Shown here one piece after another: positions 12,047-23,006 of a DNA stretch of 64,000 nucleotides (the first letter of the stretch is position 1; the number at the start of each line of letters is the position of its first letter). The notes beneath the pieces were generated by a model, which saw only the letters and a list, made by a program, of their open reading frames with translations, searched no databases and was not told the origin of the DNA. The stretch is from Flaveria trinervia. Lineage: Eukaryota; Streptophyta; Magnoliopsida; Asterales; Asteraceae. The DNA lies in the NCBI GenBank assembly GCA_025506515.1, contig CM046442.1:60559376-60623375 (forward strand). Direction: 5' to 3'. A program made the translations under genes and the position numbers.

Positions 12047-15000
12047 TTATTGAGGTCCACTTATTGGCAGAAACAAAATCTGGATCAGCTCAGAATTCTT
12101 CAATATATGCTCAGGCCAGGGAAGAGATTTCAGAAGGTTTGATTGGCAAATGATGAATGAGAACTCTGTTTTGGGGAATTGGACACAGAGCTGTTACCCC
12201 GTCCATGAAACCTACTTCCCAATGATGAGTTTGTAAGATTCTCTGACATAGGCCTCAAGGAAAACAACTTGTTCTTCCATTGTGAGTTCTTCGGCCCCAC
12301 TTTCAAAGAAGAACTTAGGCCCATAGTACTCAGATAAATACTTAATATGTTTTCCATTTTCAGCTCCGCAATGTTATCTCTCTGTATGCAAACTCATCAG
12401 GATGAGTGCCTTCAAGCAGTAACTGGAGCTCATTTCTTCTTATGTATTCAAGCTTCTTATAGATTAACCCCTTCTTTACAATTTTGTTTTCTAATAAAGT
12501 CTGTGGAGTCATTTTAGACTTGTAAGCTCTCTTGAAGTCATCAAGAATTTCCTAGGGTGACACTACAATGGCCAGCATTATCAACATCTACTATCTTCTT
12601 ACTTGGCCATTGTATTTGCTTGGAATCTTCAATTTGTGAATTCTGTCACTTACTCTGGGGTCAGGCCAAATTCTCACTCTCTCTTTCTGATATTGGAATG
12701 TAAATCTGAGAGCATAAAACCTCTGAGCATGTTTCTTCATAGCTTGTATGGATGAAGACTTGGGAAACTCTTTATCTATCATCCTCAACAGTTGCTCATC
12801 ATGTTGTTTGTGATGTTCTTCTTCTTCAAGTTTGACTTTTACCATTTGCCTTTGAAAGTCAGGTGTGATTGTTGTTGGTTGACTCCTAGGCTCAGGCATT
12901 TTTATTTTGAGAACAACAGAGAGTGGCAGACTATCTTCATCATCATCTTCTTCTTTTCTTCCATCCTCAACACCCTTCTCCTCTTCTTAGGTGCATTATT
13001 GGTAATGGTTCGGTAGGTTTCTTAGGTAAAGGGATTGGTTTTGAGGGTTGTGGAAGTGGTTGTTTTGGTTTGGGTGAGAGTGCAGGTTGCTCAAGCATCT
13101 TGGATTTGAGTGAAGCTTTGGATAGTTTGGCCATATCAGTTCTTTTCCCAGCACCAGCTTCATCAAGAGCTTTAATGATCAATCCTTTGTTAAATACCTC
13201 AGACGAACATATTCTGGTGATTATTTCCAAAATACTATCTCTGGACCATGACTTTACTTCAATGATCGACCTTCCCAGATGTTTGGATATAAATCTTGCC
13301 ATATTTTCCAGCCTTTCTCTTTCTTTTTCACTCCAACTTGCCTATCTTTGCTCAATTTCTTGAATCTCTAACCTTCTGATCTCAGAGTCAAGTTTCGCAG
13401 TGTCAAATCCTTGTGTGAAGAGTTGATCAATAATCTTGTCCATAGATCTGCTATGTTGCTCATCAGCTTCTTTAATCAATTCTTCCAAGTTTTTCTCACC
13501 TTTAGTCTTTTCAGATGATTTCTTCCTTTTGTAGGTGATCATCTCCTTTTCTATCTGCTCTTTTTCTGCTTCCTCTTCAGCTCTATTTCTTTTGTCTACT
13601 TTCACTGACTTAGACTCTCCTTTTTGGTTGCATTGGGTGCAGGGATGTGAATATCATAAAGTTTCTTAGAGACTGCAGCATCAACTAAAGATTGAAGAGT
13701 GGAGGAAAGCCTCTCATCAATGGCTTGATGTACTGTATTTGTGATTATTGAAGTGATGAGAGGTAAGGATGTGTGAAGGGCAACAACCATTTGCTCAGAG
13801 GGGTTCTGTCCCTGAGAAATAGCACCTGAAGTAGAGGCTGGTGGCAATGTTGTTGAGAGTGGCTCAGTGTTTGGGATAGTTTGAGGACAAACTGCCATCT
13901 GTGGGTGAATGTGGGCAGATGGACTTGTTTCTTGTGACATTTTGGCAAGCAGTTCTTGTAGTCTGCAAACCTCAGTCTCAAGAATTGTATTATGGGCTAG
14001 AACATCAAAGAAAAAGCCCAGGTCATCATCAGTCTGTGCTGAATCAGCTGACCTCCTGATGAAATCAGGATGAACATGTGCTGAGTGTAGATCAGTAGTC
14101 ACATGTGCCCCTATTTCTTGGAACTGGGGACGTCCTGCCTCAGGAGAATGTCCTTCATTGGCAGTTGCCTCTGGTGAGGACTTAGAAATGATACCAGCTT
14201 CATCCTGATCATTAGCTGAACAAGGAGAAGAGGCAGCCTCACCAGATGTTCTAATCTCCTCCTCTACACTGGGAGATTGAACTCTGTAATCCCTGTGTTG
14301 TGGGTTATCAGCTACATTATAATCCTCTCCCTCAATGGTTAAGGTTTTCCAAGTAGTAATAGGTTTTTGGGGAGGGGTAGAGGAATGTAGCTGAGTCAAC
14401 ACTTGTGCAATAACCACAGTTGGGCTTGTAGCGGTGGCTTCAGTAGGAGATAGGTGTGAAAAGGATTGCACCTGGGGTGAATGGTGCTCTTCAATGGCAA
14501 TCCTCTCAAGTGAGAGAGATTCCAGTAATGTGGTTTCCCCATGTTTGGTTGCATCAGGATCCTGTTGAGAGGATACCTGAGCGGTTTCAGCTGGTAGAGT
14601 CATGGAAACTACAGGGGGATTACTACCCATAGTTTCATCCTGCCTTTGTGTTGTAGGGACATCATCAGGGGACTCAACTCCCTGAGTAGCCTTGTTGGTT
14701 TGTTTAGAGTGAGGCTTGGAGGGAACATTAGATCTGGAGGATGAGGCTGTGGGTACCTTCTGCTTGGGTTTTAGCAGTTTGGTAGCCTCTTTGAGGTGTG
14801 GGTCAGAGTTGTGCCTGGAGTATACCTCTGGTGGAACTACCACAGCAGGGACTCCAAGGCCAACAGGGCCATCAGATTGTAACTGATTCATGATTATGGC
14901 CATAAGAAACCTATGGATATAATAGCCATCTGTTAGCTACAGGTTTCATTGCCAGATCTTTTAATTCTAAAAATATAATTTTAGAAAAATTTAAGCTTTG

Positions 15001-15510
15001 GCGTTCAAGAATAGAATACAATACCTGCTGCCACCTGGATGACATTTGATCCCATGAAGAAGTTTTGGGGGCAAGGCATACATTGATCATGTGAAAAATT
15101 AGGCGTTCAGCATCATGAAAGTGCTTCTTCAGAATGGTAGTAGCACTTAGGTTGCCCTCATAGCCATGATTAATGAATGAGAGATCAAGGGTGCCCTTCG
15201 GGTATTTGGTGACAAAGGTAGCATGATTCAGATCTAGCGTTTGGCGAATGATAGCCAGAGTGACTACCACCTTCTTCTTGTTTACATATGACTGGAGAGT
15301 GATTGCGACATCATTCTCACCAGTATGGATGGTGACGTTTGTCCAGAATTGTCGAAGAGATTCGGGATAGATGGTTGGATTCAAAAGAAAAGCAGTTCGA
15401 TACTGGGAATCAGCCATCAGATCAATAGCATCATCAAACTTAGTCCAAAAGGTCGATTTTGTGAAGTAAGCAACACAATTGTGTCGAGGTTTGATTTGCA
15501 TGGTCGCCAT
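12047..15510 (-). pseudogene. S2 additional ORF (aORF), full span, several frameshifts
   Basis: It begins at the ATG at 15510 (MATMQIKPRH) and ends at a TAA at 12047-12049, a span of about 1150 codons. The order is: an N-terminal domain of about 200 residues with FWTN, HGYEG, LIFHMINVCL and NRWLLYP; a Pro/Ser/Thr-rich section in a single open piece of 433 codons (14903-13602); a helical Glu/Lys-rich section with DSEIRRLEIQEIEQR (13605-13342); a block with HLGRSIIEVKSW and DEAGAGKR (13302-12967); then a basic block ERVRIWPDPRVSDRIH (12899-12591). A one-base insertion near 14911 separates the first two parts. No signal peptide or membrane span is seen. It follows its own TATA-like box and repeat array. 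Function unknown; it shares its N-terminal domain with S6. Confidence 0.8.
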
Positions 15511-15567
15511 TAATGGAAGACGAACGTTCGGAAATCGATTTATGAAAAGTTTGAAGTTAGGGTTAGG

Positions 15568-15576
15568 TATTTATAG
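15568..15576 (-). promoter_or_regulatory. TATA box upstream of S2 aORF
   Basis: The minus strand reads CTATAAATA about 60 nt before the aORF ATG at 15510 and directly downstream of the spacer array. This is a canonical plant TATA sequence at plausible promoter spacing. Function inferred. Confidence 0.55.
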
Positions 15577-15584
15577 GTTATGAA

Positions 15585-16099
15585 ACGGCTGAAAGAAAAC
15601 AGCTGAAAGTTTTTGGTTGTAGTCATTAGTTGTTAGAAAACGACTGAAGACATGGTTTTAACTTTCAGGTGTTGTAAACAACTGAAGACTTGGTGTTTGT
15701 CATCAGTAGTTGAAAAACTACTGAAGACTTGGTTTGGCTTCAGTTGTTTTGAAATGAAACAACTGTTGTTAGAAACAATTGAAGAATAAACTTACTCATC
15801 AGTTGTTGTCGTCAATTCACATATCGCAGTTGTTTCATTTGACCTCAACACTTACTCAGTAGAGTATCTGATTTTCAGATGTTTCATTGGTCATCAGTAC
15901 TTATCTGTTATAACAGACGTCAGTAGTTGTAACCACTTCAGTACTTTGCAATAGATAAAGTACTTCAGTACTTTGAGGAATTTAGTCTTCAGTAGTTATG
16001 AAAAACTGCTGAAGAAAATAGATTTAGTATTTATTTGTGACAGCTGTATACTGATGCTCATCAGTACTTGTGAGCTGAGATCATCAGTAGTTGTCAATT
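15585..16099 (-). repeat. CAGTAGTT/AACTACTG array in S2 pol-aORF spacer
   Basis: Inverted pairs such as CATCAGTAGTTG-AAAAACTACTGAAG (around 15700-15727) and CAGGTGTTGTAAACAACTG (around 15667-15686) recur through the spacer. The motif set matches the U3 array of the S2 LTRs and the spacer of S1. No coding potential. Confidence 0.85.
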
Positions 16100-18500
16100 T
16101 ATTCAAGCTGCAACATACCAAGCCTTAGCACAAGATTTTGAAAAGTTTCACTGTCCAAAGGCTTAGTAAATATATCTGCAAGCTCATCAGCACTAGGAAC
16201 AAACTTTGGATCAATTAGACCTTTTCATAACAATCCCTGATAAAGTGATGTCTCATCTTATATGTTTGGTCCTAGAATGCTGGACAGGATTCTTAACAAT
16301 ACATAGAGCTGAAGCACTGTCCATTAGTAAAGGAGTCTTAGTCTCTGTAATGTCATAATCCAGTAATTGATTCTGAAGCTAGAGTACCTGAGATGTACAA
16401 CTTCCACCAGCAATGTACTCTGCTTCAGTAGTGGATGTAGCAACAGAGGTTTGTTTCTTACTCTGCCAAGAAACCAAACAGTTGCCTAGAATTGGCATCC
16501 ACCAGAGGTTGATTTTCTTGTTAATTTACACCCTGCATAGTCACTATCAGAGAAAGCAACTAATTTGCAAGAGTGCCCAGTGGAATACCAAAGGCCTAGA
16601 GATTGAGTTCCTTGCAAATATCTAAAGATCCTTTTGACTGCAATCATATGGGAATCTTTAGGTGCATCCTGAAATCTAGCACAGACACAAGTTGCAAACA
16701 TAATGTCTAGTCTAGAAGCTGTAAGGTACATTAAGGACCCAATCATACATCTGTAAAGAGGTTCATCAACTGCTTTACCTTTCTGATCAGCATCCAGTTG
16801 TGTGGTGCTGCACATGGGAGTAGAACATGGCTTACAGTTTTGTAAATCAAACTTTTTCAACAAATCCTTTGTATATTTTGATTGATGAATTAAAGTTCCA
16901 TCAGCCTTTTGTTTGATTTGCAACCCTAGAAAGAACTATAATTCTTCCGTAGAACTCATTTCAAACTTTTCTTGCATCAACTTAGTAAAGGCATCACACA
17001 ACTGTGGATTAGAAGATGCAAAAATTATATCATCAACATAAATTTGAACAAGGAGCTTGTGCATGCCTACTTTCTTAATGAACAAGGTTTTATCTATGGA
17101 GCCTCTAATGAATTATTTTGAAGAATAAAGTTTGATAGTGTTTCATACTAGGCTCTGGGTGCTTGTTTTAGTCCATAAAGAGCCTTATCAAGCTTATACA
17201 CCCAATCTGGATGTTTATGATCTTCAAAACCTGGTGATTGGCACACATAAACTTCTTCTTTTATTTTACCATATAAAAATGCACTTTTTACATCCATTTG
17301 AAAAACTTTGAGATTATGAAAAGCAACATAAGCTAAAAACAATCTAATTGCTTCCAGTCTGGCTACAGGGGCAAAGGTTTCATCATAATCAATACCTTCT
17401 TCTTGTGAAAACCCCTGTACAACCAGTCTGGCCTTGTTCTTGACAATTTGGCCTTTTTCATCAGTTTTATTCCTAAACACCCATTTAGTGCCTATTGCAC
17501 ACTTACCTTGGGGAAGAGGAACAAGTTCCCACACTTGCTGCTTTTGAAACTGAAGAAGCTCAAATTGCATAGCTTCAACCCATCCATTCTCTCTTAATGC
17601 AATATGATAATTCTTTGGCTCTTGCTGACTGATGAAGAGAGCATAGAAGCAAAAGTTGGACAACTGACTTCTGGTTGAAACCCCAGCATTGATGTCACCA
17701 ATGATGTAAGACATGGGATAATTCTTCAGTTCTTGATACTCAATAAGATCTATGCAAGTGTTTGTAGGAGATTCAGTAGTAACAGATGGTGATTCAGATT
17801 TTGGAAACCTAGATTGAGATGACAATTCAAATGAAGTAGAGAATCCAGATATCTCATCAGCATTTGTTGTGGATGGAACTGCTAAAGCTACAGGAACATC
17901 AAGTTTAGTAGACTCAGGCAGTTGATCACTAAAACTTGCATTGATACCAACAGATGGATAACATGTTGCAGAAGATGATGAATTCACAGAATCTGCAACA
18001 TTTGGAGATTGATAAGGAACATATTGCAGTGTGTCCAGATCAAATAACTCCATAGGATTTTGTGGGATTTTCTCCTTTAGAGATTCATTAAACTTTACAT
18101 GCAAGGTTTCTTCTACAATCTTTGATCTACAATTAAAAACTCTGTATGCCTTGCAAGTAGAGGAATACCTAACAAAGTACCCTGCATCCACCTTTGATTC
18201 AAACTTCTGAAGTGGATCTTTTGTGTTAAGAATATAACAGGGACACCCAAATGCTCTAAAGAAGGAAATCAGAGGAGCCAAATGATGTAACACTTCATAA
18301 GGAGTCTTCATCAACCTTTGATTTACCAATACTCTATTTTGCACATAACAAGCTGTGTTAACAGCTTCCGCCCAAAAGGTTAGTGGCAAACCAGAATCAG
18401 CCAACATTGACCTTGTAGCTTCAATAAGGGTCCTGTTCTTTCTCTCCACCACTCCATTTTGTTCAGGAGTTCTAGGAATGTTAAACTTCCTCTTGATTTT
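16100..18500 (-). pseudogene. pol: S2 pol remnant: C-terminal integrase, RT, RNase H
   Basis: The piece starts at a deletion junction near 18496-18501 and continues with TPEQNG, MVERKNRTLIEATRSMLAD and an open stretch of 434 codons (18452-17148). This covers the integrase C-terminus, the linker with SYIIGDINAGVSTRSQ and the RT start with MDVKSAFLYGKIKEEVYV. A TAG at 17148-17150 replaces the Trp of QAPRAW. The RT YVDD is at 17030-17041. RNase H continues through SDSDYAGCKLTRKSTSGGCQF (about 16490-16560) to the TAA at 16100-16102. Catalytic residues of the integrase N-terminal half and all of protease are absent. Confidence 0.9.
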
Positions 18501-19446
18501 TGAGATTTGATATTAACTAATGCCATTTGGCTCAAAATATCCATCTCTTCCAAATTATCATCAACAATACCTTTCAAATCATCCATCAAAAAGCACAGAT
18601 TGTCACTATTACATCCTGAATTACCATCAATACCAGCAAAAGCATGATCTCCATTGTTTGAAGAGAAATCAATATGTTCATCATATGAACTTTCTGATGT
18701 AATATATTCTAACTCATGACTAACCAGAGCAGTGTTCCCTGGTACAAAGTCAACAGTGAGCTTCCCAGATAAAGTCAGTTTTCTTTTTTGTTCTATCTCC
18801 CTTTCAAATGTAAGCAGTTTCCCATGAAGTTGGGTGAGAGATAGATTATCTAGATTTGCGCTGGAGCATAGGACAATGGTATAAGTGTCCCATCTCTCAG
18901 GCAGGGATCTGAGAAATCTGTTGTTCATCTGACTGTTTGTATATTCATGTTTAACCATTTTCAACTCAGATATCAAACAGGAGAATCGCTCAAACTGTTG
19001 AGTCAGTGACTCACCCTTTCTATGAGAGAATGTCTCATATTGCTGGGCAAGGATTTCTCTATGTTTGCTAAGACCTTATCAGTTCCTCCAAATTGTTCTT
19101 TCAGAGCAACCCAGAGGCCATGAGCAGATTCATGATGTATAAGTCCAGAATAGATTTCATTAGGCAGTGCCATTGCCAGAATTCCATGGGCTTTAGCATC
19201 AATTTCAAACAGTTTCAGATCTTCATTTGAATATTGCTCTTTCTTCTTTGGAACCATTTCATTGGCTTCCGGATTACTCACCATAGGCTTATATGGTTCA
19301 TGAACCACAGATTTCCAACAACCTGAACTATTAACAGACAGGTGATGGAGCATTCGTCGTTGCCATATGTTGTACTCACTCCTAACAAGCATCGGAGGCT
19401 TTGTTGAGGAGCCAGTATTGTGAGGATCATTGATTGATGTAGCCAT
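18501..19446 (-). pseudogene. gag: S2 gag remnant lacking zinc knuckles
   Basis: The start is placed at the ATG at 19446 (MATSINDPHNTGSS) rather than 19470, because the S1 gag begins at the equivalent codon. The UBN2-type gag core is present (LKEQFGGTDKVLAN near 19065-19100; NRFLRSLPERWDTYT near 18880-18925). A one-base loss near 19063 shifts the frame. The coding sequence stops after MALVNIKSQ, where it is fused out of frame to integrase, so both zinc knuckles and the gag stop region are gone. Confidence 0.85.
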
Positions 19447-19662
19447 TTTCACCAATTCAAACAGATTCATAAGAATTAGACGAACCTAACTCAAAAACTC
19501 AACAACACAAATTGAAATAAGAAGAATCTCAAATTGATTCACAGGAAGCAATAGAAAAACAAACCCTATAACCAATTCTTGCAAATTTGCCAATTCGATC
19601 AAATTGAGATATCTAACAAACAATTTCAATGATCAATTGTTAAATCAATCAATAATTAACCT

Positions 19663-19674
19663 GCTCTGATACCA
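19663..19674 (-). promoter_or_regulatory. S2 primer-binding site
   Basis: TGGTATCAGAGC on the minus strand, two bases after the 5' LTR end. Confidence 0.9.
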
Positions 19675-19676
19675 TT

Positions 19677-20376
19677 TGAAGGGATCGAGATCTAGTTTGA
19701 TCAATTAGATTACGATTTGCAGCGGAATAGCACACATATTAGACAAAATTCTAGCAAGAATAATATGAGTATTCAATCAAACAGTAACGGTTATAGAGAG
19801 ACAGTTTTCTACAAAAGGAATGTTTTCATTCATACACAAACTTCCCATGAGGTGAAACTAGGTCAACATTCCTTTTATAAGGAATGTGACATCTAACTGA
19901 TTTATACAAACAACTGAAATTAACTAAACTACTGAAGACGTCCACAACAACTGAGGACATCTTCATTAAAAGCTAAGTATAAACAACATTACAACTACTG
20001 AAGTTATAACATCTGAAGTATAAGAACTTTAGATGTTTTACATAATATAAAACTACTAATTACAATCTACTAAAATGTAAACCATCACAACTACTAAAGA
20101 GAACTACTTCAGCTATTGTGACAACTACAAGAACTTGATCTTCAGACTTTGTCTTCAGCAGTTGTCTTCAGACTTTGTCTTCAGCAGTTGTCTTCAGACT
20201 TTGTCTTCAGACTTTGTTCTTCAGACTTTGTCTTCAGACTTTGTTCTTCAGACTTTGTCTTTAGACTTTGTTCTTCAGACTTTGTCTTCAGCAGTTGTAG
20301 ATCACTTCAGTTGTTTTGATGTCTGTGGGACTTAAAGGTTTTTCTGATCTGGCTCATTGGTTCTTTTGGTCCAACA
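19677..20376 (-). repeat. S2 5' LTR (700 bp)
   Basis: It has the same ends as the 3' LTR. The TATA box lies at 19872-19879 inside the same ACATTCCTT inverted repeat. The U3 array at about 20130-20300 has several more CTTCAGACTTTGT units than the 3' LTR, while a 26-bp segment next to the TATA hairpin is missing. The U5 motif TTCCGCTGC lies at 19719-19727. Confidence 0.93.
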
Positions 20377-20381
20377 AAACC

Positions 20382-21218
20382 CATTTTATTATGAAATTAT
20401 TAATCTTTTAATAACCATTTATTAACACTTAATGATTAAGAGCCATTTTATATTAGCTTGTTAAGATCATTTTTATTAAGATTGTTTATCATATCCAAAT
20501 ATCACACAATCATTCACAAAATCACAATCAAACAGGCATAATATAAACAACCACATGTGCATAACCATAGCTACTATTGTGACCACACTTGTTTGCCATC
20601 ACAAGTGTGGTCATTAGGTCTTTCCTAAGGGTTAGCAACAACACAAAATTGAGATCACAATGGATCTCCCACTTGATGTCACATCCGTATGCTTCAAGTC
20701 CACTTTGTGTCTTCCTTTTGTGCTTCCTTCCCGAGCATCTTCTTTTACATAATATATATCCTAATACATATTTTCTAGTAAAAGAGAAATACTCCTAATC
20801 TATTATTACATCCAAATGAATAAATAGATAAATTACAAGCACAAAACTTACAACCCAATTGAACGAAATAACCAAAACCAAACATGCAACCAAACCAAAA
20901 CAACACAAGGTCTAAGCTAGGTTATGCACCATCAAATGAACAATCACAAACATCATTCAACAAACAAAATAAACCCCATCAAACCCCAAATTTTCAGCCA
21001 ACATAAACTGAAAATTAGGGTTTGTTTGTCCAAACAAACAACGACCAAAACATGTCAACCAATTGACATTCCTATCTTTCAAAGTTTAATCATAAGTATG
21101 AAGATATAACTTTGAAAGACATGGGGTTTATTAAATCAACCAAAATCAGCCTCTATTGAGTTGATAAACATCCTTTAAAACCGATTTTACAAGGATAATG
21201 ATGCTAGTTTCCACATAA
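20382..21218 (-). other. T1 5' leader, LTR-proximal part
   Basis: This is the continuation of the T1 leader on the far side of S2, matching the T3 leader (about 25160-25980) in reverse complement. It contains the conserved hairpin at 20580-20613. Short ORFs here are not conserved in the other T elements, so I regard it as untranslated. Confidence 0.8.
20580..20613 (-). other. Conserved leader hairpin (T1)
   Basis: The two 13-base arms TGACCACACTTGT and ACAAGTGTGGTCA are perfectly complementary around an 8-base loop. Equivalent hairpins occur in the leaders of T3 (25738-25767) and T4 (56646-56673), with one arm pair changed from C-G to A-T in T3. Confidence 0.7.
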
Positions 21219-21234
21219 CCGGCTCTAGATGCCA
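21219..21234 (-). promoter_or_regulatory. T1 primer-binding site
   Basis: The minus strand reads TGGCATCTAGAGCCGG one base after the LTR end. It differs from the S-type site TGGTATCAGAGC by a transition and an extra base, and is identical in T3. Confidence 0.75.
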
Positions 21235-21235
21235 T

Positions 21236-22183
21236 TGTAGGGGTTTGTTGGACCATTTACATCTTGTTTAACCATTTAAACATATGAAACGCAGCGGAAT
21301 ATACTACTTTAAACATGTTAAAGTTTCTGAAAATTACCATTATCACGTGTAAACAAACAAACCCATAACAAGAGGATCTTTATTATGTGAAAAGCAAGCA
21401 TACAATATAGACAAGAACACCTAAAAACATGACATTATCATACCATAATACTACCTTTCTGGATGCTGTCAAAAGCAACCAAAGAGAAGGCGGAAATGAA
21501 TCTAAAAAGGGCCAAGGCTTCAAGGGTAGAAGTCCGCAAGTGTCCATACCCACAAGCCCTTCAAACACCTAGCTAGTTAGGAAGCTTGACACCAAAGTTC
21601 TACACCAAAGAACCTTCAAAACACGAAATTTTCAGCCTCTTTTGAGCTGAAAAAAATCCGAAAATAATATGGCCTTGTAGAGAGCTTTTGTTGCTTAAGT
21701 GTGTGTGAGAGAAGGTGAGATGATAGAAGAGTGTTCAAGTGAGTAATGTCACTCAAGAACCAAGACAAAAAAATGGGTGTTTCAAGGCCAAGGGCAGCCG
21801 AAATTAGCCCATTTCAAATGGGTTTCCCACCCATTTCAAGTTTAATAAAACTAACTCTTTCAATCCCTTAATTTTATAAAATTAAAACCTATTTTAATTT
21901 TATAACATTAACACAATTTTATTTGTCATTATTTAACCAACTTAAATAATAAAACAAATAAATATCTCATGAACAAATTATCCATATAATGTTGTTCTAT
22001 CACAAAAGCAATAATTTAGAAAACCCGTTTTCTAAATTGGTGTCAATATTTATTTGTAAGATCTTATCAACAAACAAATATTATTGGTGTATGTTTGGCT
22101 TGTTGTTGGGTATGACCCAACTTGGATCATAACGTACTAACCACATCAATGTTGTATGTGTCTTGGGCATACATGATCCAACA
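21236..22183 (-). repeat. T1 5' LTR (948 bp)
   Basis: The minus strand begins TGTTGGATCATGTATGCCC at 22183, matching the starts of the T2 and T4 LTRs, and ends CCCCTACA at 21236 before the primer site. The U5 motif TTCCGCTGC lies at 21291-21299. It directly abuts the S3 primer region; 22184-22188 (TAATC) would be the visible copy of its target duplication. Confidence 0.88.
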
Positions 22184-22190
22184 TAATCCG

Positions 22191-22202
22191 GCTCTGATAC
22201 CA
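22191..22202 (-). promoter_or_regulatory. S3 primer-binding site
   Basis: TGGTATCAGAGC on the minus strand, two bases after the S3 LTR. Only seven further bases of S3 are visible before T1 begins. Confidence 0.85.
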
Positions 22203-22204
22203 TT

Positions 22205-23006
22205 TGAAAGGATCGGGATCTAGTTTGATCAATTAGATTAAGATTTGCAGCGGAATAGAACAAGAATTAGATGAAATTTAAGCAAGAATAATATGAATAT
22301 TCAATCAAACAGTGACGGTTATAGAGAGAGAAAGTTTTCTACAAAGAGAATGTTTTTATTCACGCACGAGCTTCAGCTTACATGAAATTAGGTCAACATT
22401 CCTTTTATAAAGGAATGTGACATCAGACGTCACTTGATAGTGATAGCTAACTGATTTATACAAACAACTGAAAGTAGACTAAACTACTGAAGATGTCCAC
22501 AACAACTGAGGACACGTTCACAAAAAGCTAAGTAGAAGCTAACATTACAACTACTGAAGTTATAACAACTGAAGTGTAAGAACTTCAGATGTTTTACATA
22601 AAATAAAACTACTGATTAGAAACTACTGAAAAGTAAACCATCACAACTACTGAAAAGAACTACTTCAGCTGTTGTGACAACTTCTGAGAACTTGGTCTTC
22701 AAACTTTGTCTTCCGCAGTTGTCTTCAGACTTTGTCTTCAGCTGTTGTCTTCAGATTGTCTTCAAACTTTGTCTTCAGCTGTTGTCTTTAGACTTTGTCT
22801 TTAGCTGTTGTCTTCAGACTTTGTCTTCAGCTGTTGTCTGCAGACTTTGTCTTTAGCTGTTGTCTTTAGACTTTGTCTTCATACTTTGTCTTCAGACTTT
22901 GTCTTCAGACTTTGTCTTCAGCTGTTGTAAACCACTTCAGTTGTTATCATGTTTGTGGGACTTAAAGGTTTTTCTGATCTGGCTCATTGGTTCCTTTGGT
23001 CCAACA
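22205..23006 (-). repeat. S3 5' LTR (802 bp), body of S3 displaced left of window
   Basis: It belongs to the same family as the S2 LTRs: starts TGTTGGACCAAAGGAACC at 23006 and ends CCTTTCA at 22205. The TATA box at 22402-22409 lies inside a 10-bp inverted repeat ACATTCCTTT/AAAGGAATGT. The U3 array of CTTCAGACTTTGT and CTTCAGCTGTTGT covers about 22690-22945. U5 motif at 22247-22255. It is not a solo LTR because a primer site follows. It interrupts the T2 integrase; TATCT (23007-23011) is the visible flank. Confidence 0.88.

Larger units (their letters stand above)
11340..20376 (-). mobile_element. S2: Sirevirus-like element with both LTRs, internally deleted
   Basis: Both LTRs are present, flanked by a perfect 5-bp target duplication AAACC (11335-11339 and 20377-20381). 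Removing the element restores a continuous T1 leader that matches T3. It contains a primer site, partial gag, C-terminal integrase, RT, RNase H, inverted-repeat spacer, complete-length aORF and polypurine tract. About 2.8 kb between gag and integrase, present in S1, is missing, so it cannot encode a protease or an integrase catalytic core. Confidence 0.95.

Noticed and set aside
12047..15510. Calling the aORFs envelope genes
   Set aside because: They occupy the env position, but I see no signal peptide, membrane anchor, cleavage site or cysteine pattern. A neutral additional-ORF label is better supported.
22205..23006. Solo LTR
   Set aside because: A primer site follows directly at 22191-22202, so an internal region existed; it is displaced by T1 rather than removed by LTR recombination.
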